A stretch of DNA of 64,000 bases, taken from the NCBI GenBank assembly GCA_946807835.1, contig OX327703.1, positions 9,307,501-9,371,500 on the forward strand, given 5' to 3'. Made by a program: the position numbers and the translations under genes. Under the pieces are notes generated by a model, which was not told the DNA's origin, searched no databases, and was given only the letters and a program-made list of their open reading frames with translations. Each line of letters begins with the position of its first letter. Within the stretch, counting starts at the first letter, position 1. Source of the stretch: Ailanthus altissimus (lineage: Eukaryota; Streptophyta; Magnoliopsida; Sapindales; Simaroubaceae). This document shows positions 26,137 to 41,100 of the stretch, piece after piece.

Positions 26137-29100
26137 TTAGGGTATCAGTAAGTGCAGCAGCATAGTCAACAGAAGTAAGATTATACCCCATTGGGCATTC
26201 AAACAGCAATCAGAAGAAAGATAGTGATATCCAACTAAATGTACTGTTCCAGTCCGTTCATCCTGCACTTTAATGCTTGAAGAGCCTGAAATAAACCATA
26301 GATTGGTCAAAGAGAAGAGAAGGAAAAGATCAACATTTTACTGAATAAGCATTCAATTATCTTTATTAACTACCATCAAAATTTCATGAATTCATCCAGC
26401 CTTTTTCAGCACCAAAGCTAAGGAAATAATTGATAAAATTTTAGATTATTATTTCCCCTTTTGAGAGAAAACAAATGAAAGCTTAAGATCAAACCAAGAT
26501 ATTGGGCATAATATATCTGGAGTTCATGTTATGCATAGAGTTTACAGCTCCCATAGTAAAATAAATTACTGAATTCTTTTATTTCAAACACAGATTTATA
26601 AAAAATAGATTTTAGAATGTAGCTACAAGCAATTGCAAAGTTTTTATTCATCACGAGTGACCTGTGAACAAGAAATCTAGAAAATTCATGCGCTCAATCT
26701 TCAGTAGCGCATATGAAACTGCATTTTAAGGTGAATCATTTAACACATGATCAGCATCTTAATTCTCTTGACAGTCTGATGCAGAAACCTGTCATGAAAA
26801 AACTTTTGGGCCCAGATCTTCCTGAATTCTCTCTGTTCCATTCCACACATTTCCAATCAATCATTAGAGAAAGCTTTACTCAATGAATTTTTGGAACCAC
26901 TTTGTTAGTACCCCTATTCAACCCTAATTTTGATCCCTTATCATGAGCACTAGCAGTACCTTATCTGATACGGCAGATTCCATTAATGTAACTATTAGCT
27001 GTTTTCTGCAATTTCATTTCTACTATGAACCTTATTTGATGATAACACACCCATGAAAAGTCTTAAAGAACAACCCTACACATACTCAGACAGCAAGAGT
27101 CCTATCTCTTAGTCACACTCTGGATTCAACTTTCGTTTGAAGCCATCTCCTGACAATATCTCAATAAGATAGACTCAGATACCTTTCTTTTTTAGAAGTG
27201 GAATGACAGGAAGTTATTCGTCCGAATATTGCCACCACTCCTTTCCTTATCTGTACCAGTACTTTTTCTATACCATATGCAAAAATGTCTCTTAAGTGAT
27301 GCAACTTTCCTTCGATGAAAATCATCATCATTAATTACAGAATACCTACAATATTCAAATTATGTTTGTGTCAAGTGTTAAAGCAATGTCGTGGATTCAG
27401 CAAAGTTGGGGCAACCTAATTTTGTTTCTAAGCCTCTTGCATATTGTCATCATTTTCTCTCTTTCACTTAATTGCACACACACACCCATTTTGTTTTCTT
27501 GTTTTTAAGTTGCCCTTTCCCCTCTTCCCACTATACTTCCGATCACTAAAATTATTACTTCTGATCTCCCATTCTCTCATCTTTACCTATTTCTTTACTC
27601 CCACATTTTTACAATCCCACTCTCTCTCTTTCTCGTGCTTTCTAGATGAAGATAATAATTCTTTGGCATAGTCTCATTTTCGTCTAGAACTCACATTGGA
27701 ATCTATACAATCATTTTATATGTTTATGTATATGTATAATCTGTTTTTCTTTCTAACATAGGATAATTTTTCAATTTGAAAGGACTACATTCCAACTGAT
27801 TTAGGTTTTTAAATTTACTTGAAATGCATTTGATATGTAAATTATGAATATGCACTAGCTTTACACAAGACAAAGGATTTACTTTCAACCAGCAAAGTTT
27901 CTTTGGAAATTGAAGGTTCTGACTAAAGTCCAGTTCTTGGTTTGACTCACTTTTTTAAGTAAAATCAGTACTGTTGACAACATTCAAAGGAGTTGGAATT
28001 CATCCAGTGTAGGTCCATAATGGTGGATTTTGTGTTAAGAATAGCTCCAAATATGTGAATCATCTGTTTCTACATTGCAAGGTTACTTCTCAGCTGTGGT
28101 TTAAGTTGCTTATGGAATTCAGATTATTTTGGGTCTTTCCTCAAAAACTGCTCAACTTTTAGTTTGCAATTTAGCTATCCTTTCAAGATAAATAAGAATT
28201 TTTTAAGACTTTAAAGGGGTTAATGTTTCTGAAATCTGGGATCCAGTTCATCACATTGCACTCATTACGGGCTTCAGTTACTGATTAGTTCAGTGAGATT
28301 TCTTTGGCCCTTATTTCTAGAGACTCGGCTGCCTTTTTCATTTGAGTTTTAGTTTTTCTTCTTCTCATTTGTTCCTAGTTACATATTGTATCCTTGTTTT
28401 GGTTTTCTTTTTAGTTGGTGGATTTCTTATCCACCTGGTGCTCTGTAGTTTTATTTCCTATCATTAATAAAAAGAACTTTCATTTCCTATCAAAAAGGGA
28501 TAAAGTATTGGTGATCTTCCCAGATGAAAAAGATAATAGAGATTAAAAAAGATATGGTGTGTTTGTATCCATTTAGTTTCTCAAATTCTACCAATTTGCT
28601 TTGCCATTATAGATCCAAAGAAGTATTGGAATTGACTAAGATTGAAATAGTTTTACACAAGTGTAATTGATTGTCTAACATTACTTTCACTATACCACTT
28701 AGGACTAATATAAGTATCATTATTGAACCTTGTCCATAGAAAAAGTAGTCAAAATCCAAAAATCCTATCTTCTTCATCCTAGAAAACCTGTGAACTCAAC
28801 TACGAAATCTCTACATAGCTAAAGAACTCCCCCAACAATGTAAAAAGAGATCTCACAGAACCTTACCTCCACAATTTAGAAGTAGACACATTAATATTTC
28901 AACTTGATGTCTGATCAAAATGAATTACTCACATCATTTCCAATAATGTATATATGCACAGTAGATGTAAGTTTAACAGCATCCAACTGCGTACTACATA
29001 AAATTGATATACATCCACCCATCATATGTAAATTCCTATAATAATCTGAAGAGCTTCTAGATTGGTTCCACAAGGTATTGACTTTAGTTCCATCTTATTC

Positions 29101-32100
29101 ATGATATGGTAACTTATATTATAGATAATGCTAATAATGCATATATAAAAGTGTTTAATAATATCAGTGACTAATGCAACTTGCAATAGCAAAAATGGTG
29201 CACCAAATACTCTAAAAATGATAAGAAAAATAATATGATACTCACAGTTATATTCAGTCCATCCAATGACCTGACGTTCGAGATCATACAATACTAGCTT
29301 ATTTGAAAGTACTAAATCTGCAAGGGAAATTCAACAAAAAGGACTTGTAAGGAAATTACAAAAATAGTTCTTTTACACTTATGGCAAGCATATTCTTTAT
29401 AGGTCCAACAAAGGACAAAGATTTACAACTCATTCTGGCTAATTAGTTACGACTTAGGCATTAAAGAATCTTTCAAATGCTTTTAGGTGATTCCAAATTG
29501 CACGGACTAGAAGCTTAATGAAGTATGCAGTGTTTAAAATAGTGCCAAGAATTATATTTTTCCATTCATTTTCTCTATCATCATCATCATCCATTAGTCA
29601 TACAAATAGACTAGTGTGGTCTTGTTAACCATATAACAAGGGGAAATAAATAAATTTTATAAAAGAGCTCTAAGACTATCTATGCTTTATATTACAAAGT
29701 GTTAAACAATCATGAAATGTGTTCAAAATAAACATAGACATTGTTAAAATCTTAAAATACCCCAGCAGCAGCAGAAGCTAGAATTGGAACTGAATGGGTT
29801 CATGAAGTGAGAGCAAATACAAGTTTACAAGGATAGGAATTAGAAATCATCAGAGGAACAAGCAAACAGGTGCATTATTTTTTTTTTTTTAAATATTTCT
29901 ACTTTCAGGTGCATAAAATGCTTACAAATGCACCAGTAATTTTGCTCTGGTTGGAGACAAACATATGGCAAATAACAATACAGGTAAAGGTAGTAAGAAA
30001 GGATAATATTAGATTGACAAGGACCAAGCTAAAATACGCCTCTGAATGACGAATTCATCTACTGTCCTTGAGCACTAGGGGTCATGCTTAAAAGAAGGAT
30101 GCACAAGTCTGTGGTTATGTATGCAGTAAATAAAAAACATCGGCATAACTTATACTCTATGGAGGTTACCAAGAAAATAATCATTCAGCTTGAGTATAAC
30201 ACTGTAAAAGTTCCTGGGTATACCTCCCAAAAGTGTCATGTTCCTCCTATCCCTAGATTGCAATCCACTATTTTGCCAACCTATGCACAACAAACTCTCC
30301 TGCAAAAACCAGTAACATCAAATGAGATTAGTCAAGGAAATGACCAGTGTATAAATAAGATATTGCAGCAAAAGATAAAAAGTAAATATTATGTAAGAAC
30401 AGCAGCTTCAACAAGGGAATAAGAAAAGCTGAGGTAGTTTGAACATGTTCAGAGCAGACTAATTCCCAAACCAGTAAGGAGAGATAAAATCTAGGGTAGG
30501 ACAGAAGACTGAACAAGATACCTAAGGCAATGATCTGAAAATTTTAAGGGAAGCATTAACCAAAAAAAACTGATTGACAAGGCCAGTCCCAATTTTGGGA
30601 TGCCAAATGTGCTTATATTGGACCAGCATATGAAAAAAATCATGATTCAGAAGTAAATCAGAAGGATATATGGCATATATTATTACAGAAACTGGAAATA
30701 CCATCAAAACTTATTGGATATAACTAAACTTTTAATCAAATTGATAAAACCGAAATGGATAGAGAAGCAAAAGTGATAATAATGCTCACAACAAAATTAG
30801 GACATGTTAAACGTCACAACAAATGCATAAGAAAAAAGGAATTGCAGGTAATTGTCTACAATAGGCGGGTTAAGATATTAATGTATCAATATAAAGCATG
30901 AATAGGTGGGTTAAGAAGTTAATGTATCAATATGGAGAGGGTATTAGGTGCCTGGAAAATATTTGGACTAAAATTTTTATCATTTTCTTTTACAGTTGCC
31001 CAGGGCTGTTTGTGCTCCTGCCTAGAATAAGCAGGACTGCCGAATTGAAAATACTAGTCAGGAGCACCAACAGCCCTGGACAACGTATTCGAAATATTTT
31101 CCAGGCACCTAATATCCCCTCCACATTGATACTTTAGCTTCTTAACCCACCTATTCATTCTTTGTATTGATACATTAATATCTTAACCCACCCACTCATC
31201 TTCATAAACCCTTCTATGCACTATCAGAGCCTTATCTTTCTAGCAGCTAGTCACAAGTACAGGAAGGCAGAGGCATGTATTAATCCTCCATGTGACAATC
31301 CTTATAATTTCAACCTTCCCAATTAAGCTTGAAAAATATAAACAGTAAGAATTTATCAGAAAATATTGGCAATTATGGCATTTATCAAGTTTGTAAAGTT
31401 GATCAGGCAAGCACAAAAAGAAGTCGTTTGCTATGATAACTTCGTATAAACTGATACTTTGAGTTGTTTACAAAGAAATTATAATTTTGATAAAATCTTT
31501 CCATGCACAATACTTGAGATCAAAACCTGAAACAAGCAAGAATAATCTTAAGAGAAACATAAAATAGGAGAGTGCTTATAAAATTACATAGCAGCGCAAA
31601 ACACTTACAAAGGGGAATAGATACTCGTGTGGGTAAACCTTCAGAGAAACTGAATTTTCAAAATGAAAAGTCACATTTGGAAATGCATCATCAACACTGC
31701 AATGGAAAAAAAAAACATCAAATAAACTACTGTTTGACCCTACTTGGAACTAATGTTGAATTAAATTCATTGTGTCACTGTAATGTATAATTTGGTGAAG
31801 CATTTATATATCCCAAACATATCAAAGCAAAATTCAGAACCAATAATTATAGCCATACAAGACTTGCTAAGAAGTGAATGCTTAAATGTCTAATAAAGGT
31901 AAGAAGCTCCATCAACAAAAGAAAATACCAGTCATTCAGTAATCATATTGCACAGAACCATATAAACAGAGTTAGATGTTCAATTCAAAAATTATAAAAC
32001 AAAAACCTCCTCAAAATAAACTAAAGTATAATGATAAATAAAAGAGTAAGCAGTTATACTATTTAGTTTTTTGGTTTTATGCAAGCAGAATTCAATGCAA

Positions 32101-35100
32101 AACTTCTTGCACTCCTCAAGTGATCTTACTGGTTGAACCAACTTGTACCCAATTAGTGTGCAGTTATACAATTACAATAATCAAACATTTGCATTGTTTT
32201 TCCAAAATTGTAGTCAAAGATTCCATACTGGAGTCATTAAAAAAAAGGTTTTCCATATCCATTTTAAGCTAAATCATAAATGAAAGAAAAAAGAACTGTA
32301 CCAACTAACCAGTAACTGGTACAGTAAGCACCTAGAGAGTATTAAACAAATATCTGCAGAATATATTAATTACTGAAATCAGTCCCCATGTGATGCTTAG
32401 TTCTAAAGATGTCCTGAGATAAATTACACAACCAGAAAATGAAAAGGAAAACTCCCATCATTTGTGTTTCTATCACATTGATAAAATATTGCATGTACAA
32501 AGCACCATACCTTCCAGAGTACTGAAAACACGTATACTCATCATGAACAGTATTGACTTTCAAACCAGGTTGCTGAGAGATTATCTAAAAATAAGATACA
32601 GAACATTATAAGGAGGCATTTTCCACTGACAATCTTCAAATTACAAAACTCATATATTACATACCTTACTTACTAATGGCTCATAAACCATTTCTGGAAG
32701 ATAGGCAAGAGTGGTACCACTGTCTATTATTGCCCCTTTTCTGTCTCCTATTCCATATACATCTGTTGGAAGATTTAGGAAATCACGACCAACTTGAACT
32801 GCTGTCATATTGACACTGTAATGCGGCCTAAAATGTTTTCATAACAAGATATAACTTAATAGTTGGAATTTCTGTGCCCCAAGATATGACAGGATTAAAA
32901 AGAAAATCCAAGTGCTGAATAATGAGAGATTTACAATGTCTATACAATGAATAAAACAGATAGAAACAAAAGTGTGGACAAACATGTGAAACAAAAGTTG
33001 CTTTTCTCTAGAAATCAAATATATGAGATTCTACTATGATATTGCAGTAGCACTCCAAGGTTGGCGTATCATATTATTGCCGATAAACATTTATAATAAC
33101 AACAAAGTTGAGAATTAGGTTTTCCATAAGAGTGGTACCACTGTCTATTATTGCCCCTTTTCTGTCTCCTATTCCATATACATCTGTTGGAAGATTTAGG
33201 AAATCACGACCAACTTGAACTGCTGTCATATTGACACTGTAATGCGGCCTAAAATGTTTTCATAACAAGATATAACTTAATAGTTGGAATTTCTGTGCCC
33301 CAAGATATGACAGGATTAAAAAGAAAATCCAAGTGCTGAATAATGAGAGATTTACAATGTCTATACAATGAATAAAACAGATAGAAACAAAAGTGTGGAC
33401 AAACATGTGAAACAAAAGTTGCTTTTCTCTAGAAATCAAATATATGAGATTCTACTATGATATTGCAGTAGCACTCCAAGGTTGGCGTATCATATTATTG
33501 CCGATAAACATTTATAATAACAACAAAGTTGAGAATTAGGTTTTCCATAATGTGCTCACCACAGAAAAGGTAACAAGCATGCTTGTCTTGAATACATTAT
33601 CCTTGACATTTTACTAGACTTTATTAAACCTTAAGTTTTATTTACACCAATAAAGCACTTAAACCCTTGTGATCAAAGTCATATTTCTTCTGAAAATACG
33701 AACCGTAATCTTTTGATAACAAGTACTCCAATATCGTACATTTTTTGCCTACATTTCTCAAACATAATCACCATATAGACAGTAAGAACACACTGATGAT
33801 TATCTTTTCACCTTTCTACTTATAGTATGACTTTTAATCTTCTTAGCACACAGGAAAATCCTTCCCCCTTTCTCATCCCAGCCCCCATCTGACCAAATAA
33901 AGAGAAAAAAAAATTGAAACAAAAAGCAAAGAAAAGGTACTGTAATCCTGTAAATAGATAACTGTTTCTGCAAACTGCATATATCTTTCCCTCCACTTAA
34001 CCTTACAAGCTCATTCATTTTCAGACCCCTAACAATTCTTCAAGGACAAACCTTAGCATCGAAAGCAACAGACGATTTTTATTTGACCAACTATAACCAA
34101 ACATCTCATCTATGCCCGACTCTTTCGAGTGCCACAAGCTAGACCTGCTTGACTTCAACCTGACTTTTGTTGGCCAAACAAACTCTTAATCGCAAAATAT
34201 AGATCCTCACCAAATGTTTAAGTGGCAACCAAGTGATTCTCATTTGAGATTTCACCTTCTCGTTTTGTGGTGGAGCAGGTTTGAGGGAATAAATTGGAAG
34301 AATGAAAAGAATAATAATAATAAACAAGGTCATAGATTTAGTGACGACTATTTTTGGGGTGTATCAACTAAAAGAAAAAAAAAAAGAAATTCAGATTATA
34401 GTGGAAGATATATTGAGAAAATGAGGGTACAGAGACTATATTTAAGTCCAGCATAATGGAGTTGATAGCTCTATCCCATCTCACAAGCTCCCCAACGTAC
34501 TATCCCACCCACCTTTTTTTTCAGACAAACAGCAGATTGAAATTTCGTTAATTAAAAAGGTCAAAACTGCAAAAAACAGCTGCAAAGAAGTCCAACAAGA
34601 AGAAAGAACAGAAACATATTGAATATGCCTAACATACAAAATCATGCTATCTATCTTAAACATCAGCTTCCCGATTAGTCGCAGCAAGGAAAAATAGAAC
34701 AGCTCTCAACTCTTTAGCAATCCAACCCTCAAAATAAATTTTTTTTAAAAAAAGGAAGGAATCTTAAGGAAACTAGAAACTTGAAATTACATTGCAAGTA
34801 TTAACTCTACCATGTGCGATACACCGAGAGAAAAAATTTTGCTGGGTTCTTGGGCTTTTGGCATCATATCAGCGGGAACAAAATAAGGTACAGACAAATG
34901 ATCAACTAACCTATTAAAGAAGGATCACAAGAAAATTCTTTAGAAATTCAAAACTTAAAACTTAGAATCTTTCCAATAACCATTCAAGAAAACATCATCA
35001 ATCAATTTGTAAGTCCACCATCGGAGAGAAAAAAACAAATGAACTCCAAACATCAAAGTCAGTCATAAAAAAAGAAGAATCTCAATAAGCTTAGGAACTT

Positions 35101-38100
35101 GCTATCTCAATCTAGTATTTGAAGCTATCTAAGTAGGTTCACTCAATCTAAAAATAAAGATACATTGATTTTAGAGCAAAATAGCCAACTTCATTATTGT
35201 GTATTTAGATTATACCTTACCTTCTTCTAACTAATAGCTGTGTATAATCACTATTAATCAAACACTCAAAATAATAGCCTTCTCTATGCCTTCTGGTAAT
35301 CACCATTCATCAACATAGCTTCTTAGAAAAAACATTTTCTCAAGTCAAAAGGTGAAAATAACCAATTGTCACCATTAAGGAACCAAAACTATTTAATAAC
35401 CATGTACTAGTTGTTTTCATACAAAAGAACAATTAAAATTCTAGAACCTATTTATTCAAAATAAACAAACCAAATTTGTTCCTTATATAAAATTCAAATA
35501 AATAAATAATAGACAACCTGAATCTGATTAGCAAAAAACTTTAAAAACTAAATGAAATAAAGACCACTCAGAAACCATAAGTAGAACCAACAAGAAAAAA
35601 AAAATTATATTTTTTTACAATATATACTACTTACTGATTCGGTACCAATGGGGTCATGTTAACTTCAGGTTGGACAACATGCCCAATAGCAAAGATACCA
35701 CCTCCATTTATTCCATCCAAGCAGTGAGCAAACATCTTTCTCACGCCTCTAGATGAAGCCAATTGTGAAATCATAGATGAATTTGATTTTCCAAAACCAA
35801 GTATCCCATCGAGTGCTTCTTCATTAGATGAATCTAGGTTCCCAGATTGTCTAGCACCACAACTTCAGAAAAATAATAAACAAATGAAATCATAATAGTT
35901 GAATATTAATAAACACAAATGCATAATTTATCAATTACAATACATGAAATTCTCACAATTTGACATACAAGAAACATTAGTACAGAATAATATAATTTTC
36001 AAGGCAATACAATTCCAATAACCAAGATTTGCAGAACTCAATCTATTAAACAGAGATGGTAAAACCATTGTAATCTTGATTTCAATCCTCATCTCAGTAC
36101 ATTCAAATTTTTTCTCTTTTTTTAAACAAGAAACATAAAACTTTAGTAAAAAGAGAAATTACAGATTGTGAACCAGCTTACTCATAATACATTCACACTG
36201 TAAATGACGTACAAAGATACTGTCATAAATCCAATACAGCACCCCAATTACTGTATAAAAGAATTACAAAGTGAATCACATATCCACAAAGCAGCCAAAG
36301 AAAAAAAACTGAAGAGGAGAACCTAAAGCTATAAAGAAGCAAGATAGAACATCTTTCTAGCTTTTGTGTTTGAAAAACAAACAACACTACCTCTTCACCA
36401 AACTGCCTCTGCAAGCACAAACTAGCTTAATAGCCCTTCCAAATTCAAATGAATAAAAATGAGAGAACTACCTCAAATATCTTGAAACAGAAGGCCAGAG
36501 TGATGCACAAAAGTGTACCTTAAACCACAGGCTAGACTTAATTTTCTTTTTTATCTTCAGAAATACAAATGACCTGAGGAAAGGCTAGGACAACACACTT
36601 CCATAGCAATTTGGATTTCTTACCGTTCTAAAGGCAAAAGCCATTCTTTGAAAGCAAAAAACCACATGACCTTGGGAATGCCCAGGAGATCCTAGTTCTT
36701 GTCACAAATTGGCCCTCAAGAAAGACGTTAGATGATCAGATATCTCTTCAATTTTCCTTCATAGAACACATCAAGATGGGCACAGATTCATACCAAAATG
36801 CTATTGGAACAACATCAGCCTTTCTAACTCTTCTATGGCCAAAGATCAAGCAAAATATCTGGATTCCTAGAGGAACCTTAGCATTCAACATTTATAAACG
36901 TTTTAAATTGTTTAAAGTCCACCATAGTTGCAATTTCACAAAACTTTGAAAAGTAGGATTTGCAAGAATAATGAGCCAAACCTCAAAGCTTCAGAATATT
37001 TGTATCTTCTTTTGTTTTACAAATACACATCATAAGGGCGCTGCATATACTTGAATTGTCCTCCGTTTGAATTTCTTTCAAATTAAAATTTCAACTCCAA
37101 TTCATTGTTGACAAGGAACAAGCCATATTAGAATTCAGACAAACATTCTTGCTATAATCTATAAGTTCGGGAAGTTGCTCATACAAAGCTCACCATTCTA
37201 CTTGTCTTCCTAAAGACAAATATTCTTCTAGTGAATTTAGTTGAAAGAAAGAAGAATACTTTGTATTGTGCATTCCATAGAACAAAATTACATGTATATA
37301 TAGGCTTAGGAAATCAATTCTTAATTCTAGGTAGTAGGTGATGGTAGGCCTTATCTGCAACTAATATATACATTTCAACACTCCTTCAAGCTAGAGCATA
37401 TAAATCATATGCACCAAGCTTGTTACAAATGAAATTAATTCGAGGACCCTTGAGAGATTTAGTAAGCATATTTGCTAGCTGATCATTTGAGCCGACATAA
37501 CTAGTGAAAATGTTACCAGATAAAATTTTCTCTCGAAGTGACAATCAATCTCTATATGTTTAGTTCTTTCAAGAAACATTGGATTTGATGAAATATAAAG
37601 AGCAGCTTAATTATCACAAAGCAACTTCATCTGTGATATATTTGTATTTAAGTTCTTGAATTAATTGTTTCAACCATATAAGTTCACATGTTACTAAAGC
37701 CATAGAACGATATTCTGCTTCTGCACTTGACCTAGCAATGACATCTTGCTTTTTACTTTTCCAAGATACAAGAATTCCTCCAACAAGAACACAATAACTA
37801 GTGTTAAAACATCAACCTAATGGAAAACCCACCCAATCAGCATATGAGTATCCAACAATCTATGTATGACATTTATTCTCGTATAGCAAACCTTTACCTG
37901 GTGCACCATTGATATATCGTAGGATTTGGATAACCGCATTCCAATGACTATCACATGGAGACTATAGAAATTGCTTGACAACACTAACCGAAAAGAAAAT
38001 ATCAAGCCGCATGATGGTGAGATAATTATGTTTATCAACTAGTCTCCGATATCTCCCAAGATCTGCAATAGGCTCCCCCTGTCCAGGTAGAAGTTTAGTG

Positions 38101-41100
38101 TTAAAATCCATGGGAGTGTCCATGAGTTGGCAATCCATCATCCATGTTTCTTGAAGAATATCCAAAGCATACTTTTTTTTAGAAATAACAATTCCAGCGC
38201 TAGACTGAGCTACCTCAATACCAAGGAAGTATCTGAGTAATCCTAAATCTTTGATCTGAAAATGATCAAATAAGGGTTTTTTTAATTGCTTAATACCATC
38301 TTGATCATTCCTCGTAATGACAATATCATCAACATAGACTACTAGATATATGCATTGGCCTTGTGTTGTATGCTTATAGAAAACAAAGTGATCTGATTGA
38401 CTTCGAATCATGCAAAACTCCTGGATAACAGTGCTGAAACGACCAAACCAGACACGAGGAGATTGTTTTAACCTATACAATGAACGATGAAGTTTACATA
38501 CCAAACCAGACACCCCTTGAGCAACAAAACCAGGTAGTTGCTCCATATAGATTCCTCCTGCATTCTTGATGTCAAGTTGGTGCAAAGATAATCGGCGAAT
38601 AGCAGCCATAGATAACAACAACCGAACAGACGACATTTTAGCCACAAAAGAGAAGGTGTTAGAATAATCTAGGCCATAAGTCTGTGTGTACCCTATGGCA
38701 ACCAACCTTGCTTTCAACCGATCAACTTGACCATCAAGTCCAATCTTGATAGTATAAACCCAACAACAACCAACGGTAGAGTGGCCGGGGGGCAGTTGGA
38801 CTCATTCCCATGTACCATTATTGTGCAAAGCAATTATTTCCTCAACCATTGTTTAACAACACCCAAGATGTGAAAGAGCGTCACAGAGAGTGGTAAGGAC
38901 AAAGGCAGAGGATAAAGTAAACACAAAGGCATAATATGGTGAAGGCAGTCGATGATAACTAAGAAAATTGTATATAGGATGAAGATTGCGAGTGGAGTGT
39001 ATACCTTTACGGACAGCAATGGAAATTTGGTCAGCAGGTGGTAGGACCTCAGTGAGAGAATGATCGGGAAAAGGAAGTGAGTTGGCGGGAACCTTAAGTG
39101 CCGCAGAAGCAGTATCACTGTCATCACCCGCATAACAAAAAGGAACAAGACTCTCATGAGCTCAAGAGGGAGAATCCTCAGGAGGAGGATTATATTGTGG
39201 AACAAGAACGTTCAGTGTTTGACTCAAAAGGGGAATAATATAAGGAATTAGAAGAGCCTCCATGATTGACATATTTTCTGAAGCAGATGAAAAAAAGAAA
39301 AAAGAAGACTCAAAAAATGTGACATCAACAGAAAGGAAATAACGTCAAGTATCAGGAGAATAACACCGATATCCTTTCTGAAGACGTGAGTAGCCAAGAA
39401 AATACATTTGATGAACCAAGTAGATAATTTTTCTTGACCAGAAGAGAAGACATGGACAAAACATATGCAACCAAAGATACACAGCGGAAAAGAAAACAAT
39501 GGTTAATCAGGATATAGAATAAAATGGACCTGATGTTGTAACACAAAGGAAGGCATTCGATTTATCAAAAAACAAGCAATATAAACAGCATCCGCCCAAA
39601 AATGAAAAGGAACATTATTATGTATAAGTAAAATACGGGCAGTTTCAATTCGATGTCTGTTCTTACGCTAGGCAACTCCATTTTATTGTGGAGTATAGAC
39701 ATAGGAAAACTAATGTAAGATGCCCTGAGAAGACATAAATTTAGTAAAAAAAGCAAAAAAGTATACAGATAGTAGTGGAGAATTGTGTTTTAATTTCAGC
39801 ACAAAAAGATTCAAAGATGGAAAATAATTCAGAGCGATCTTTCATCAAAAATAACCAAGTGCAACGCGAATAATCATCAATAAACGTAACAAAGTATTTA
39901 AAACCTAAAACAGAAGAGACTCGATTAGGACCCCAGACATCTGAATGAACTAATGCAAAAGAGGATGCAGCCCGATTATTGACACGCTTTAAAAATGATC
40001 AACGAGAGTGTTTCCTAAGCTGACAAAACTTATAATTGAAAGATGATAAACTACAGAGACCTAGAACCATTTTTCGAAGCTTTAACAGATTTGGATGTCC
40101 TAGGCGATTATGAAGAAGTGTTGGTGATTCAGTACTAATGAATGCAATGGATGGTTGAGAAATGCTCAGATGATAGAGTCCCTGTGACTCATGACCTACG
40201 CCAAGCATCTTTGTCGTATTGCGATCCTGTATAAGAATAGAGTCATTAACAAAGATGATTGCACAATTTAAAGAGCAAGTGAGTTTACTAACAGAAATAA
40301 GATTAAAAGGACAATACAGTATATAAAGAACAAATTTTAAAGGGAAGGAAAAAAGAGGATGTGCTCGACCAATTGCTTGAGCAATAGTTATGGACCCATT
40401 AGCTAAGGCGACAATAATAACCTAGATGTAGAATTATGAGAAAGTAATGGAAGGTTACCAAAAATGTGGTCAGAGGCACCAGAATCAAGGACCTAGGGTC
40501 CTAAAGAAAAGGGCTGAGTAAGACAAGCAACCGAATTAACAGTATGTGCAACAAAGACAATAGGCGAGATAGACTGCTTAACTACTTGATATTTAAAGTA
40601 TTCCTCATAGTCGACATCGGTGAGAGTCACAAATGAAGGTTGCTTGTTTGTTTTAGAGTTCTCAGTAGTCATATTCGCTCACCAATCGAAGTGAAGGATG
40701 AAGGAGAAAACAAATGAGAAGTTCTACAATCCAAAAACAGTTTTCTGACAACACAATGGTAATTTCTGGCGACAATAACGACAACCGGCAACAGCAAGCG
40801 AAATGGTGGCAGGTATTTGATTCGCCAGCGTTGTCTGAAGCAATTAATGCCGACGGTGAGGACTCACCCGCCAGAGGACGAGATCGGCGAACACGTGACG
40901 ACGGCAGAGAGGCGGCGCATAGGGGCGCATCCGACGGCCGATGAGTGCTCGGGTGCTACAGATTTGGTCGTTGGCCTTGTCTAAGTTCACGGGAAGGATA
41001 AGTGCCGGAGAGAGAGATCAAAAACTGGCCTAAAATATAGGCGGCGCGTCCGGTGGCCGATGACTATTAGGCTGCCGCAGAAGTGATCGCCGACGTTGTC

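Noticed and set aside
30898..31137. 79-codon open frame in protease intron 7
   Set aside because: It lies wholly inside the foldback element, and its sequence is explained by the inverted arms.
40714..40944. Arg/Asp-rich 76-codon frame, plus strand
   Set aside because: It is antisense to the GC-rich leader of the intronic copia element and has no family resemblance.
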